This document shows positions 14,043 to 22,181 of a DNA stretch of 64,000 nt, piece after piece. Position numbers and translations under genes: made by a program. How positions within the stretch are numbered: position 1 is the stretch's first letter; every line of letters starts with the position of its first letter. The notes under the pieces were generated by a model. The model saw nothing but the letters and a program-made list of their open reading frames with translations. It did no database searches and was not told where the DNA came from. The DNA comes from Tumebacillus amylolyticus (lineage in GTDB: Bacteria; Bacillota; Bacilli; Tumebacillales; Tumebacillaceae): NCBI RefSeq assembly GCF_016722965.1, contig NZ_JAEQNB010000004.1, positions 124,001-188,000 of the forward strand. Reading direction: 5' to 3'.

Positions 14043-15368
14043 CTAGCTATTGGTCAAGAGCTTTCGATAATTGCGAAGCGCTTTCTGCAGGTAAGGGACT
14101 GCTTGTGGCTCCCTGCCTTTTTCCAGATAGAATTCTCCTAACTTCTCCGCACTTTCCGCCAATTCAGTGGAACAACCCAACTTTTCATACAGATCGATGG
14201 CTTTCTCATAGAACGCGACAAATTCCTCTCCACGGCCTTCGACAAGCGCAACGTCTCCCAGTTGCCGCCACGTGTGGGCGATATGCAACGAGTTGTCCTT
14301 GTCACGAGCGGCTTTCATCGCTTCCTCCAAATGTTGCTTGGCTTCGGACAATTGGCCTTCTTCGAGCAAGACTTTGGCGAGCGCACGGATCGAGTTCAAC
14401 ACGCCGTCGCTGTCTTTGACTTGACGCTTGAGTTTGATCGAGCGGGCGTAGCTTTTGCGCGCCTTGTCGAACTGTTTCATCCGGAATTCCAATTCGCCGA
14501 GGTTGTGGTAGCAGCGACCGAGCGACCCGATGTCGGAGGTTTGGCTCAAGATGCGAATGGAGCGCTCCAGATGAAAGTGCGCTTTGTCATAACGGCTCTG
14601 GTTCATGTAGGCGTTTCCGAGCATCATCTGCGTCCGTCCGATGTTGATGATCATGTCATGCTGTTCGAAGATCGGCAACGAGCGTTCGCAATACCAGATG
14701 CAGCCCTCCCACTTGCGGAGCATCTGGTTGATGATCGCGAGGTGATAATAGAGCCGGCCGGCTTGTACAGAGGTGTCCTGCGTGGCATCGACCAAACGTT
14801 CTGCTTCGCGAAGCAGGTCATAGGAGTCCCAGACTTGGCCGAGGGCGTAGTAGTTGTTCCCCATCGTGGCGTAGATGTTTAAGATCTTGTCGAGCAAGAG
14901 ATGGTTCCCGTCCTCCTGATGCAGCCGTAACGTCTCACGGCCCCACTCGGTGGAGACCCCATACTTTCCGCTTGCGTTGTAGAGGACGCAGAGATAATAC
15001 GTACTTTCGACCAGATATTTGGCGCTGTTCTTGGTGAGTGCTTCTGAATAAAGGGTGTGGGCTGTTTCCGTGGCTTCCGGGAATTGGTTGTTCGAACGGT
15101 GCGAAATGACGAGTTGGAGGAGTTCTTCCAGCCAGTCATCCTGAAGATCGTGCATGACCAACAGATCGTCCACGCTGCACTGCAAGCGCTCCGCCAAGTG
15201 CGAGAGTGTTTCCGGCGTTACCTTCAACTTGCCGCGCTCGATGAGCGAGATCGATTGAATGGAGAAGAGATCCTTCGCCAGATCACCCTGCGTCAACCCG
15301 AGTTCCTTTCGACGGTCTCGGATGTTGCGTCCAATTTGGACGGCTTGACGTTGTTTCCATGGTTGCAC
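14043..15368 (-). CDS. XRE-family regulator with TPR domain (RRNPP-like)
   Basis: A 441-residue regulator. The N-terminal helix-turn-helix covers residues 10-70 (IGRNIRDRRKELGLTQGDLA, then SIQSISLIERGKLKVTPETL). The remainder is a continuous series of TPR helices such as MMLGNAYMNQSRYDKAHFHLERS and YHNLGELEFRMKQFDKA. This layout is that of NprR/PlcR-type regulators that bind secreted, re-imported peptides. GTG start with a GGGGGTAG site. Two tandem TGTCGA-type Spo0A boxes lie about 100 bases upstream. Ligand and targets are unknown; the neighbouring Thr-rich ORF is one candidate. Related genes are at 30703, 32369 and 38921. Confidence 0.88.
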   Translation of the reverse strand: MQPWKQRQAVQIGRNIRDRRKELGLTQGDLAKDLFSIQSISLIERGKLKVTPETLSHLAERLQCSVDDLLVMHDLQDDWLEELLQLVISHRSNNQFPEATETAHTLYSEALTKNSAKYLVESTYYLCVLYNASGKYGVSTEWGRETLRLHQEDGNHLLLDKILNIYATMGNNYYALGQVWDSYDLLREAERLVDATQDTSVQAGRLYYHLAIINQMLRKWEGCIWYCERSLPIFEQHDMIINIGRTQMMLGNAYMNQSRYDKAHFHLERSIRILSQTSDIGSLGRCYHNLGELEFRMKQFDKARKSYARSIKLKRQVKDSDGVLNSIRALAKVLLEEGQLSEAKQHLEEAMKAARDKDNSLHIAHTWRQLGDVALVEGRGEEFVAFYEKAIDLYEKLGCSTELAESAEKLGEFYLEKGREPQAVPYLQKALRNYRKLLTNS

Positions 15369-15460
15369 AATGCTACCCCCAAGAATATGGCTTCGTATTA
15401 GGTAGTGTAACAGAATTTTCCCTCGAATCCTAGATGGGCCGTCTCAATAAAGTAGAAATT

Positions 15461-15477
15461 TGTCGAAAATTGTCGAT
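15461..15477. promoter_or_regulatory. Tandem possible Spo0A boxes
   Basis: TGTCGAA (15461-15467) and TGTCGAT (15471-15477) are spaced one helical turn apart. They sit in the divergent region between the XRE-TPR gene and the small XRE gene. Confidence 0.4.
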
Positions 15478-15590
15478 GGTGTTTTAATTAAAGTAAATCC
15501 CCCAAAACGTCGACACAATATGTTATAAAATAAGTATAGATCAAACACGTTATTGATCTTTGTAACTGGGGATGGGAAGGGGTATGAAGT

Positions 15591-15803
15591 ATGAGTGATT
15601 TAACCATTGGGATGCAGTTGAAAAAACTGCGGAAGCAAACAGGTCTGTCGGTCAAGGAATTGGCGGATCGCGCTGGGGTTTCGCAATCTTATATCTATGC
15701 AATCGAATCGGGCACGCGTGGGGCGCACGCCACGAAACTCGATTGCATCGCAAGTGCTTTGGGCGTACCTGTAGCGGACCTGTATGGGTTCTGGAGTTAT
15801 TAA
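15591..15803 (+). CDS. Small XRE-family transcriptional regulator
   Basis: A 70-residue protein made of a single helix-turn-helix domain: IGMQLKKLRKQTGLSVKEL, then AGVSQSYIYAIESGTRGAH, ending with a short PVADLYGFW. It resembles the SinR/SlrR DNA-binding half without a dimerisation tail. GGGAAGGGG precedes the ATG. The upstream region is AT-rich with TATAAAAT near 15524. It is divergent from the larger XRE-TPR regulator, so the two may cross-regulate. Confidence 0.88.
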   Translation: MSDLTIGMQLKKLRKQTGLSVKELADRAGVSQSYIYAIESGTRGAHATKLDCIASALGVPVADLYGFWSY

Positions 15804-15936
15804 GGGTTCTTCGTACTCAATAGGGTGAAAATGGGAGAGGGCACTGCTAGGGGCGGTGTCTTTTTCCTTTTGTGTTAGAATGAGTGTAGTGACAAGCACA
15901 GAGGAACGTGCTTTGGAAAAAGGGAGTGTACATAGG

Positions 15937-16611
15937 ATGCAGGTACAAATTTTTGCGTTGGGGATGTTTCAGACGAACGGCTATCTGCTGGTCGATGAAG
16001 GAAGCAAGCAAGCGGTCGTCATCGACCCCGGTCAGGACCCGGATGCATTGCTTTCCGCCATTGAGGAGCAAGGGCTCAAGGTGATCGGCATCTGGTTGAC
16101 GCACGCGCATTTGGATCACATCGCAGGGGTTGGCGAGCTCAAGGAAGCGACAGGGGCTCCGGTGTTGGTTCATGAGATTGAGAAGGATTGGATGACCGAT
16201 CCGATGTTGAACGGGTCGGGGCGTTACACCGAGTATTTCGAACCGATCACGGGTCCGGCGGCCGATCGTTTTGTCGCGGCGGGGGATCTTTTGAAATTGG
16301 GCGATACGGAGTTTGAAGTCCGTTTTACGCCGGGGCACACGCCGGGTCATGTGGTGTATGTGACCGAGGGGATGGTGTTCGCGGGCGACACGCTGTTCAA
16401 CAACGGCATCGGGCGGACCGATATGCCGGGAGGAGATACGGCGCAGTTGGTCAAGAGCATTCGGGAGCAATTGTACACGTTGCCGGAGGAGACCGTGGTG
16501 TTCTGCGGGCATGGTCCGGAGACGACGATTGGGCACGAGCGCAAGAACAACTGGGCGGTGAATGACCAGACGGACCTGCTGCAAGGCGGCGGGGGAATGA
16601 TCCGTTTTTAG
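15937..16611 (+). CDS. MBL-fold metallo-hydrolase (YqgX/glyoxalase II-like)
   Basis: A 224-residue metallo-beta-lactamase-fold hydrolase. The metal motif is THAHLDHIAG (His 56, His 58, Asp 60, His 61). Further ligands are in TPGHTPGHVVY, FAGDTLFNNGIGRTD and FCGHGPETTIGHE. This is the compact single-domain subgroup lacking the glyoxalase II C-terminal helix domain, with a thioester such as S-lactoyl bacillithiol or glutathione analogue as possible substrate. The ATG at 15937 has AAAGGGAGTG. An upstream in-frame start at 15856 adds 27 residues unlike the family. Confidence 0.88.
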   Translation: MQVQIFALGMFQTNGYLLVDEGSKQAVVIDPGQDPDALLSAIEEQGLKVIGIWLTHAHLDHIAGVGELKEATGAPVLVHEIEKDWMTDPMLNGSGRYTEYFEPITGPAADRFVAAGDLLKLGDTEFEVRFTPGHTPGHVVYVTEGMVFAGDTLFNNGIGRTDMPGGDTAQLVKSIREQLYTLPEETVVFCGHGPETTIGHERKNNWAVNDQTDLLQGGGGMIRF

Positions 16612-16661
16612 AAAAAAAGCCCTCTTACACGCCTGCTTGGGCGTGTGAGAGGGCTTTTTTT
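16612..16661. terminator. Bidirectional terminator between the MBL gene and serA
   Basis: AAAAAAAGCCCTCT.ACACGCC / GGCGTGT.AGAGGGCTTTTTTT is a long GC-rich stem with T-runs on both strands. Confidence 0.92.
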
Positions 16662-16663
16662 GC

Positions 16664-18250
16664 TTACAGGGTCACGTCTCGAACGCTGAAGATGCCTTCC
16701 AACGCTTCGATCGTGCGGCAAGTTTCTTCATCCGGAGCGCGGTCGACGGCGAGCACCATGAGGGCGATGCCGTTTTCAAGCTTGCCGACTTTCATGGAGT
16801 CGATGTTGACGCCGCCTTCGCCGAGGATCGTGCCGACTTTGCCGATCATGCCCGGCTGGTCACGGTTCTCGGCGAGGATCAGAGTGCCTTGCGGTTCGAG
16901 ATCGACTTTGAATTCGCCGATCTGCACGATGCGGGAGCCAAGCGAGGCTTTGTGCGTGCCGGCGACCGTGATGGTGGTGTTCTCGGTAACGACGGTCACT
17001 TTCAGCAACTCGTTGTACGTATCATGGCGCGACGCTTTCGTTTCCTTCAATTGAATTTGGCTTTGCTCCGCGAGGAACGGCGCGTTGACGTAGTTAACTT
17101 CGTCACCGTGGTAGTAGGAGAGCATGCCTTTCAAGAAACTGCGGGTCAGCGGTTCCGTTTGCTGCTCAGCCAGCGTCCCGTAGAACCCGATCTCGATCTT
17201 GCGCACGCTGTCCACCGCCAAGTTGGCCGCCAAAGAACCGAGCTTTTCAGCCAACGTCAAGTACGGTTCCAAGGTGCGCAACGTGTCGTTGGACAGCGAC
17301 GGCAGGTTCACCGCGTTGCGGAACGGAAGACCTTGCAAGATGTTCAAGAGTTCCTTCGCCACGTCAATCGCGACGTTGATTTGCGCTTCCTCCGTCGAAG
17401 CGCCCAAGTGCGGGGTGACAACGACGTTGTGCATGTCGATCAACGGATTGCCATGCGGCGGCTCTTCTTCAAAAACGTCAAGGGCCGCAGCCGCGACCTT
17501 GCCGTTCTCCAGCGCTTCGGCGAGGGCTTTTTCATCAATGATCCCTCCGCGCGCACAGTTCAAGATGCGCACACCGTCGCGCATGCGGGCGAACTGGTCG
17601 CGGCTGAGGAGATGCTTGGTGTCTTTGGTCAGCGGAGTGTGGACGGTGATGAAGTCGGAGCCTTCCACGATCTCATCGACGGTGGACATGCGCACGCCGA
17701 GGCTCTCCGCACGTTCACGAGTCAGGAACGGGTCATAGGCGAGAACGTTCATGCCAAACGCTTTGGCGCGCTTTGCCACTTCCGAACCGATCCGACCGAA
17801 GCCGAGCACGCCAAGCGTTTTGCCGTTGAGCTCGACACCGACGAACGATTTGCGGTCCCACGTACCGTTTTTGAGCTTCATGTGCGCTTGGGGAATCTTG
17901 CGCGCCATCGCCATCATCATTGCGAACGTGTGCTCACACGTCGAGATCGTGTTGCCGTCCGGAGCATTGATGACGACGACGCCGTGGCGGGTTGCGGCAG
18001 GAACGTCGATGTTGTCAACGCCAACTCCGGCGCGGCCGATGGCGCGGAGTTTTTTTCCTGCTTCCAGAATTTCAGGCGTTACTTTGGTTTGGCTGCGCAC
18101 GAGCAGGGCATCGTACTCGCCGATGATCTCACGCAGTTCAGCGGGCGTGAGGTCGGTTTTGAGATCCAACTCGACGAGCGGGGAATCGATCAGAGCTTGC
18201 AGGCCTTGCTCCGAGATCGGGTCACTGACGAGAACGCGATACTTAGACAT
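16664..18250 (-). CDS. serA: D-3-phosphoglycerate dehydrogenase
   Basis: A 528-residue long-form SerA. The substrate- and NAD-binding domains show GRAGVGVDNIDVPAA, VLGFGRIGSEVAKRA, NCARGGIIDEKAL (catalytic Arg region), DVFEEEPP and TPHLGAST (catalytic His). An intervening ASB domain follows (about 320-450), then a C-terminal ACT domain (LILAENRDQPGMIGKVG) that senses serine. It carries out the first step of serine synthesis, 3-phosphoglycerate to 3-phosphohydroxypyruvate. Its start overlaps the end of the aminotransferase gene by 8 bases. Both lie downstream of a serine T-box leader. Confidence 0.96.
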   Translation of the reverse strand: MSKYRVLVSDPISEQGLQALIDSPLVELDLKTDLTPAELREIIGEYDALLVRSQTKVTPEILEAGKKLRAIGRAGVGVDNIDVPAATRHGVVVINAPDGNTISTCEHTFAMMMAMARKIPQAHMKLKNGTWDRKSFVGVELNGKTLGVLGFGRIGSEVAKRAKAFGMNVLAYDPFLTRERAESLGVRMSTVDEIVEGSDFITVHTPLTKDTKHLLSRDQFARMRDGVRILNCARGGIIDEKALAEALENGKVAAAALDVFEEEPPHGNPLIDMHNVVVTPHLGASTEEAQINVAIDVAKELLNILQGLPFRNAVNLPSLSNDTLRTLEPYLTLAEKLGSLAANLAVDSVRKIEIGFYGTLAEQQTEPLTRSFLKGMLSYYHGDEVNYVNAPFLAEQSQIQLKETKASRHDTYNELLKVTVVTENTTITVAGTHKASLGSRIVQIGEFKVDLEPQGTLILAENRDQPGMIGKVGTILGEGGVNIDSMKVGKLENGIALMVLAVDRAPDEETCRTIEALEGIFSVRDVTL

Positions 18251-19409
18251 GGGCGGTCACCTCTTGTTCTTGCAGATAGACTTCCTGAGCAGCGCGTACG
18301 CCACGGCCGAGTTCGATGTCGGCTCCGGCTTTGCGCAACGCGATTTCAAGTGCGGCGAGAACTTGCAGCATGTCGGCCGGCGTTGCGTAGCCCATGTGAC
18401 CAATTCGGAAGATTTGGCCTTTGAGATGTGCTTGACCGCCTGCGACGATGATGTTGAAGTCTTTTTTCAAATGTTTGCGAACGGCTTCCACGTCGAATCC
18501 GTTGCTGCCGATCGACGTGACGGTGGGGGAGGCGACATGGTCTTCGGTGAACAGCGGCAAGTGAAGTGCTTTGATGGCGGCACGGGTCATCGCTTGCATT
18601 TTTTGATGGCGGGCGAAGATTTTCGGGAGGCCTTCTCCTTCGATCAGGGCGAGAACTTCCGCGAGGCCGTAGATCAGCGAAACGCTCGGGGTGTACGGAG
18701 TGGTGTTGGCCGCCAGTTGCTTGCGATAGGAGCGGAGGTCGAAATAGAAGCGCGGCGCTTCGTTTTTCTCGATCAGGTTCCAAGCTTTTGCAGAAGCGGC
18801 GAGGAAGCAGAGGCCCGGCGGGAGCATCAGGGCTTTTTGCGAGCCGGTCACGACGATGTCCAAGCCCCAGTCGTCCATCGGGAGTTCCACGGCAGCCAGC
18901 GAAGAGACCGCATCGACGACGAGGATCGCGTCCGTTTTGCCGACTTGAGCCGCGATGCCGCGAATGTCATGCAGCACGCCCGTCGAGGTCTCGCAATGGG
19001 TGGCGAAAACGACTTTGACATCCGGGTGTTCTGCGAGCGCCACGGCGACTTGCAAGGGGTCGATCCCTTCGCCCCACGGAGCGGTTACTTCTACGATGTT
19101 TGCGCCGTACGATTTGCAGATCTTGGTGAACCGATCACCGAAGTTGCCCGCCGTGCAGACGAGCACTTTGTCACCCGGTTGAACGGTGTTGGCGACGGCC
19201 ACTTCCAAGCCTGCGGTGCCGGAACCTGCGAGGATGTACACGTCTTGCTCCGTCTGGAATACGTATTTCAAACGCTGTGCAGTTTGGGCAAACAGCGCGG
19301 AGAACTCGCCGCTGCGGTGGCCGACCATCGGGCGTGCCATGGCACGTTCAACTTGCGGGGGAACCGGGGTCGGGCCTGGAATTCGGAGGATCGTCTGGTC
19401 TTGGAACAT
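18243..19409 (-). CDS. Class V aminotransferase (serine-pyruvate/alanine-glyoxylate type)
   Basis: A 388-residue PLP enzyme of aminotransferase class V: IPGPTPVPPQVERAM, MVGHRSGEF, GSGTAGLEVAVAN, HCETSTGVLHDI, VDAVSSLAAVELPMD and the Schiff-base lysine in VTGSQKALMLPPG. Placement directly before serA behind a serine-type T-box suggests it supplies the phosphohydroxypyruvate transamination step in place of classical SerC. Transamination between serine and glyoxylate or pyruvate is the other possibility. The start is ATG with AAAGGAGTG just after the T-box terminator. Confidence 0.9.
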   Translation of the reverse strand: MFQDQTILRIPGPTPVPPQVERAMARPMVGHRSGEFSALFAQTAQRLKYVFQTEQDVYILAGSGTAGLEVAVANTVQPGDKVLVCTAGNFGDRFTKICKSYGANIVEVTAPWGEGIDPLQVAVALAEHPDVKVVFATHCETSTGVLHDIRGIAAQVGKTDAILVVDAVSSLAAVELPMDDWGLDIVVTGSQKALMLPPGLCFLAASAKAWNLIEKNEAPRFYFDLRSYRKQLAANTTPYTPSVSLIYGLAEVLALIEGEGLPKIFARHQKMQAMTRAAIKALHLPLFTEDHVASPTVTSIGSNGFDVEAVRKHLKKDFNIIVAGGQAHLKGQIFRIGHMGYATPADMLQVLAALEIALRKAGADIELGRGVRAAQEVYLQEQEVTAHV

Positions 19410-19444
19410 CTCGTAACACTCCTTTTGTGGGAATTAGAATGAAG

Positions 19445-19780
19445 CTAAACAAAAAAATCCTCCCGTCCCTTTCCGCGCAGAACTCGATTCTGAACGGAAA
19501 GGGACGAGAGGATCTACAGCTCCTTCGTGGTGCCACCCTTGTTCGCATCCAACCGTCTCGGGGGAGAACGGGGGATGCCTCTATGACCGATAACGAGGTC
19601 AATCGACTGCCTCTACGACCTGCCGCACATCGTGCGAACAGGGATTCAAGGAGACGCTCAGGATTGCTGAGTCCAACGAAACGGCGTACCGGTTTGCAGC
19701 AACCACCGGCTCTCTGAAACGCCGCGATCAGGGGACGGTTCCTTCATCGCGTTTGTCGTGTGAAGATGTCGTGGAAATTA
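19445..19780 (-). ncRNA. T-box leader riboswitch (serine-type)
   Basis: On the minus strand the leader holds the conserved stem I distal sequence AGAGAGCCGGTGGTTGCTGC and the T-box AAGGGTGGCACCACG (revcomp of 19527-19541). It ends in a terminator, CCTCTCGTCCCTTTCCG / CGGAAAGGGACGGGAGG, followed by T7 (19447-19514). The likely specifier is AGC at 19668-19666: it is followed by AATCC and TGAG, the spacing seen in other T-box leaders. AGC is a serine codon, so uncharged tRNA-Ser should switch on the aminotransferase-serA operon. Confidence 0.92.
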
Positions 19781-19785
19781 TCTGT

Positions 19786-19815
19786 ATCTTAGCATGGCGA
19801 TTTAAATGGAGTCAA
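19786..19815 (-). promoter_or_regulatory. Sigma-A-type promoter of the T-box operon
   Basis: On the minus strand, TTGACT (19815-19810), an 18-base spacer and TAAGAT (19791-19786) precede the T-box leader. Transcription would start near 19779. Confidence 0.65.
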
Positions 19816-19888
19816 GGATATTGAGCTAATGATTTCATCGTGATTAATGATGAAAAGGCTTTCATTACTTATTTCGATGCAAACAAAT

Positions 19889-20086
19889 TCAAACGCTCAA
19901 GATCAGATAGACGCCGTTGGAAAGGGAAACGACTTCTCCTTGCAAAGCGCGGGCGAGTTCCATCGTGAGTTTGTGGCAATTTTCGTCGGAGTCGGCGAGG
20001 AACGCTTGCGCTTTGCCGCCGGCGAGATGCTTTTTGTCGGTGGCTACGACGGCGATGATGTCGCGGGAACGGGTCGGGCTGGACAT
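19889..20086 (-). CDS. Capping complex subunit for YIEGIA
   Basis: A 65-residue soluble protein: DIIAVVATDKKHLAGGKAQA, a short helix, then VSLSNGVYLILSV. It matches the small subunit family that is regularly encoded next to YIEGIA membrane proteins in spore-formers. Here it overlaps the end of the YIEGIA gene by 8 bases, indicating coupled translation. The function of the pair is not established beyond its conservation in endospore-formers. Confidence 0.8.
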   Translation of the reverse strand: MSSPTRSRDIIAVVATDKKHLAGGKAQAFLADSDENCHKLTMELARALQGEVVSLSNGVYLILSV

Positions 20087-20092
20087 TCGGGG

Positions 20093-21010
20093 TTAGTCTC
20101 CTCCTTGGTCGGGCAGGACATTTTGGTTGCTCAAGCGCTCGCTTTTGCGCGTGGATTCGAGAAGCGGCACTTCAGCCACCAACTCCAGCAGGGACCCGGC
20201 ATCGCGGCGGATCGGGACGAACGCAAAGCAGAAGCGCCCGTTGTGGAAGTCGCGCCGCATGTAGAGATAGCGTTTCAAGCCAAACGTGCGCGAAGCTTCA
20301 TGAATGATCGTTTGTCGCTGACCGTAGTGGGCGAGTGCGATGGAGGCACCGACGGTCCGCGGCGTAATCATCACCGCCAAGCCTTCTTGTTTTAACAAGT
20401 CCTGCGCTTCCGGCAGTCCCACATTGGCGACGGGGATGTCATCGACATGCAACATCGAGCCTTCAAACGATAGCGTTGCCAATTTGATGTCGGCAAAGTC
20501 GCCGATGTTTTTCCCTTTCGTATAGCGGCGCAGCAAGTAGACGACGAGAAAAGCGAGCAGCGCCCCGGCGGGAATTTCCAATACGTACTGGTGGCCGGGG
20601 ATGAGCATCATCGTCAGCACGCAAAGCAGAGAAGCGACCAACGAGAGATAGTTGCGCGATTCAAACGTCTTGGCGATTCCGTCGATGTACGCCGCCCCGC
20701 GCGGAGTGTACTCCGATTGCTCCAAGTCCTTCAACGATTCCCGCTCGGTCTTGCGCACGTCGCGAAACTGTTGGACGGCGAGCATGAGAAACGACACGCC
20801 GACGAAATTTTGAGTGATCAACGTAATGGGAAAAACGGCTCCAATCGTCGCCGCAACCGCTCCGGTGATTACGTTGATGAATTTGCCGTTGGGGTACGAC
20901 GGGTATTGGCGCGTGTCTTCCTTGATCGTGGACATTCGTGCGGCCGTGCCCACGACGAAACCGGTTGCGATCATAGTCAGATATTCGGGCGACAGCAATG
21001 CTTGCGCCAA
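20093..21010 (-). CDS. YIEGIA-family membrane protein
   Basis: A membrane protein of about 305 residues. Four to five hydrophobic helices lie in the first 180 residues (YLTMIATGFVVGTAA, VITGAVAATIGAVFPITLI, a LLCVLTMMLIPG segment and LEIPAGALLAFLVVYLL). The family signature AAYIDGIAKTFESRNY is present, followed by a cytosolic C-terminal domain. I choose the TTG at 21010, which has GGAGGAGG at the right distance; the frame is open to 21037. It forms an operon with the small capping subunit and belongs to spore-former-specific families. Confidence 0.82.
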   Translation of the reverse strand: MAQALLSPEYLTMIATGFVVGTAARMSTIKEDTRQYPSYPNGKFINVITGAVAATIGAVFPITLITQNFVGVSFLMLAVQQFRDVRKTERESLKDLEQSEYTPRGAAYIDGIAKTFESRNYLSLVASLLCVLTMMLIPGHQYVLEIPAGALLAFLVVYLLRRYTKGKNIGDFADIKLATLSFEGSMLHVDDIPVANVGLPEAQDLLKQEGLAVMITPRTVGASIALAHYGQRQTIIHEASRTFGLKRYLYMRRDFHNGRFCFAFVPIRRDAGSLLELVAEVPLLESTRKSERLSNQNVLPDQGGD

Positions 21011-21104
21011 AGTGGGCACCTCCTCCGAGTTTTGCAATCGTTAGGTGTAGTATGTGATCCTTGGGCAACTTGCCATACTGTAGAAAAAAGGGAGGGATGC
21101 GCAC

Positions 21105-21749
21105 GTGGACGTGAGCGCAGAGTGGAAGGAATGGGCAAGAGCGGCGCAACGGCCCGTCGCCATCACGGGAGCGGGAATCAGCGTGCCGAGCGGCTTGCCG
21201 ACGATCAACCGCGAGTGGCGAGGGGTGCCGTTGCGAGAGGTTTTTACCGAGGAGATGTTCAAGGACGACCCGGCGCGATTTTACCAGTGCTACCGAGAGA
21301 TGCTGTTGGATTGGCGGGAAGCACGTCCCAATCCGGCGCATGAAGCGTTGGCGGCGAGAGGGGTACGGATCATCACGCAGAACTTCGACGGTCTGCACCA
21401 AGAAGCGGGATCAAAGGAAGTTCTCGAAATTCACGGCAACTTGCGCGAACTGGTTTGCTTGCATTGCCGTGAAGTCTACCCGGCTCATGTGGCGGAAACC
21501 AACCACCTCCCGCATTGCCCGACGTGCGGGAATTTGCTCAAACCCAACATCGTGCTCCTTGGCGAAAAAGTCCGTCACATCGTGATCGCCACCGATTGGG
21601 TGGGGCAATGCGACCTCCTCTTGGTCATCGGGACGAAGCTGGAGATGGCGCCCGTGCGTCTGCTGCCGGAGATCGCCGACGTCAGAGGGGTGCCGATCAT
21701 TCGCTGCAACAAGGGCTCCGAACTTCTCTTGCCTGAACTGTTTGCATAA
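21105..21749 (+). CDS. Sirtuin-family (SIR2) NAD-dependent deacylase, atypical NAD loop
   Basis: A 214-residue Sir2-fold protein. Clear elements are GAGISVPSG (residues 22-30), TQNFDGLHQEAGS, the catalytic-His strand LEIHGNL, a zinc ribbon (CLHC...CPTC), KPNIVLLGE and LLLVIGTKLEMAPV. The usual SGIPDFR segment is replaced by SGLPTINREWRG, so the conserved Asp-Phe-Arg of the NAD loop is absent. It may still bind NAD with altered chemistry. GTG start with AAAGGGAGGG. Divergent from the YIEGIA operon. Confidence 0.85.
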   Translation: MDVSAEWKEWARAAQRPVAITGAGISVPSGLPTINREWRGVPLREVFTEEMFKDDPARFYQCYREMLLDWREARPNPAHEALAARGVRIITQNFDGLHQEAGSKEVLEIHGNLRELVCLHCREVYPAHVAETNHLPHCPTCGNLLKPNIVLLGEKVRHIVIATDWVGQCDLLLVIGTKLEMAPVRLLPEIADVRGVPIIRCNKGSELLLPELFA

Positions 21750-21753
21750 AAAA

Positions 21754-21792
21754 ATCCCTGTGCCGCCGGAGTGGCGGACACAGGGACTTTTT
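21754..21792. terminator. Bidirectional terminator after the sirtuin gene
   Basis: TCCCTGTG-CCGCC / GGCGG-CACAGGGA is preceded by a run of A and followed by TTTTT. It is shared with the converging small membrane-protein gene. Confidence 0.85.
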
Positions 21793-21810
21793 CGGTTATG
21801 TGTGGTAAAA

Positions 21811-21975
21811 CTACCAACGGGATTCCGGACCCGAGGTGATAAATGCGATCGCCATGAAAGCGCCGGCGAAACCGACGAGAATGGTCGCATACGCTGCGGA
21901 ATGCTCGGAGAGCAAGACGCCGAAAGCTGCGAAGATAAGTGACATGATTGCAATGCCCATATAGTAACGATACAC
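21811..21975 (-). CDS. Small membrane protein (54 aa)
   Basis: The frame from GTG at 21975 encodes MYRYYMGIAIMSLIFAAFG, then a short polar turn (SEHSAAY) and a second helix (ATILVGFAGAFMAIAFI), ending ESRW. This gives two membrane helices. An AGGGGGG ribosome site lies 6 bases upstream and a shared terminator lies just downstream, both supporting a real gene. No family is recognised; such two-helix proteins are common in Bacillales. Confidence 0.7.
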   Translation of the reverse strand: MYRYYMGIAIMSLIFAAFGVLLSEHSAAYATILVGFAGAFMAIAFITSGPESRW

Positions 21976-22130
21976 GGGAATCCCCCCTCACGGTCTGAAG
22001 TCGAACTCTGTCATCAGTCATGATACCACTATTTTTCAAACCTATGCAACAGATTTCACATACTCGCCATATTTTTGAAGGTTTTGGACCGCATCTTTTT
22101 TTGAAAGAATAGTAGGAAATTGAAGTGGCT

Positions 22131-22137
22131 TGTCGAA
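22131..22137 (+). promoter_or_regulatory. Possible Spo0A box (TGTCGAA)
   Basis: An exact TGTCGAA lies 45 bases upstream of the MCP-fragment gene. Confidence 0.3.
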
Positions 22138-22181
22138 ATAAAAGAGCAACCACGAATATTCCGAGGGAACGAGGGAGAATC

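Noticed and set aside
16889-18424. A 511-codon plus-strand frame over serA
   Set aside because: A shadow of serA, whose motifs are complete on the minus strand; no start signal or known domain on the plus strand.
17751-19442. A 563-codon plus-strand frame over the aminotransferase and T-box
   Set aside because: It crosses the regulatory RNA and the serA start and has no coding features of its own.
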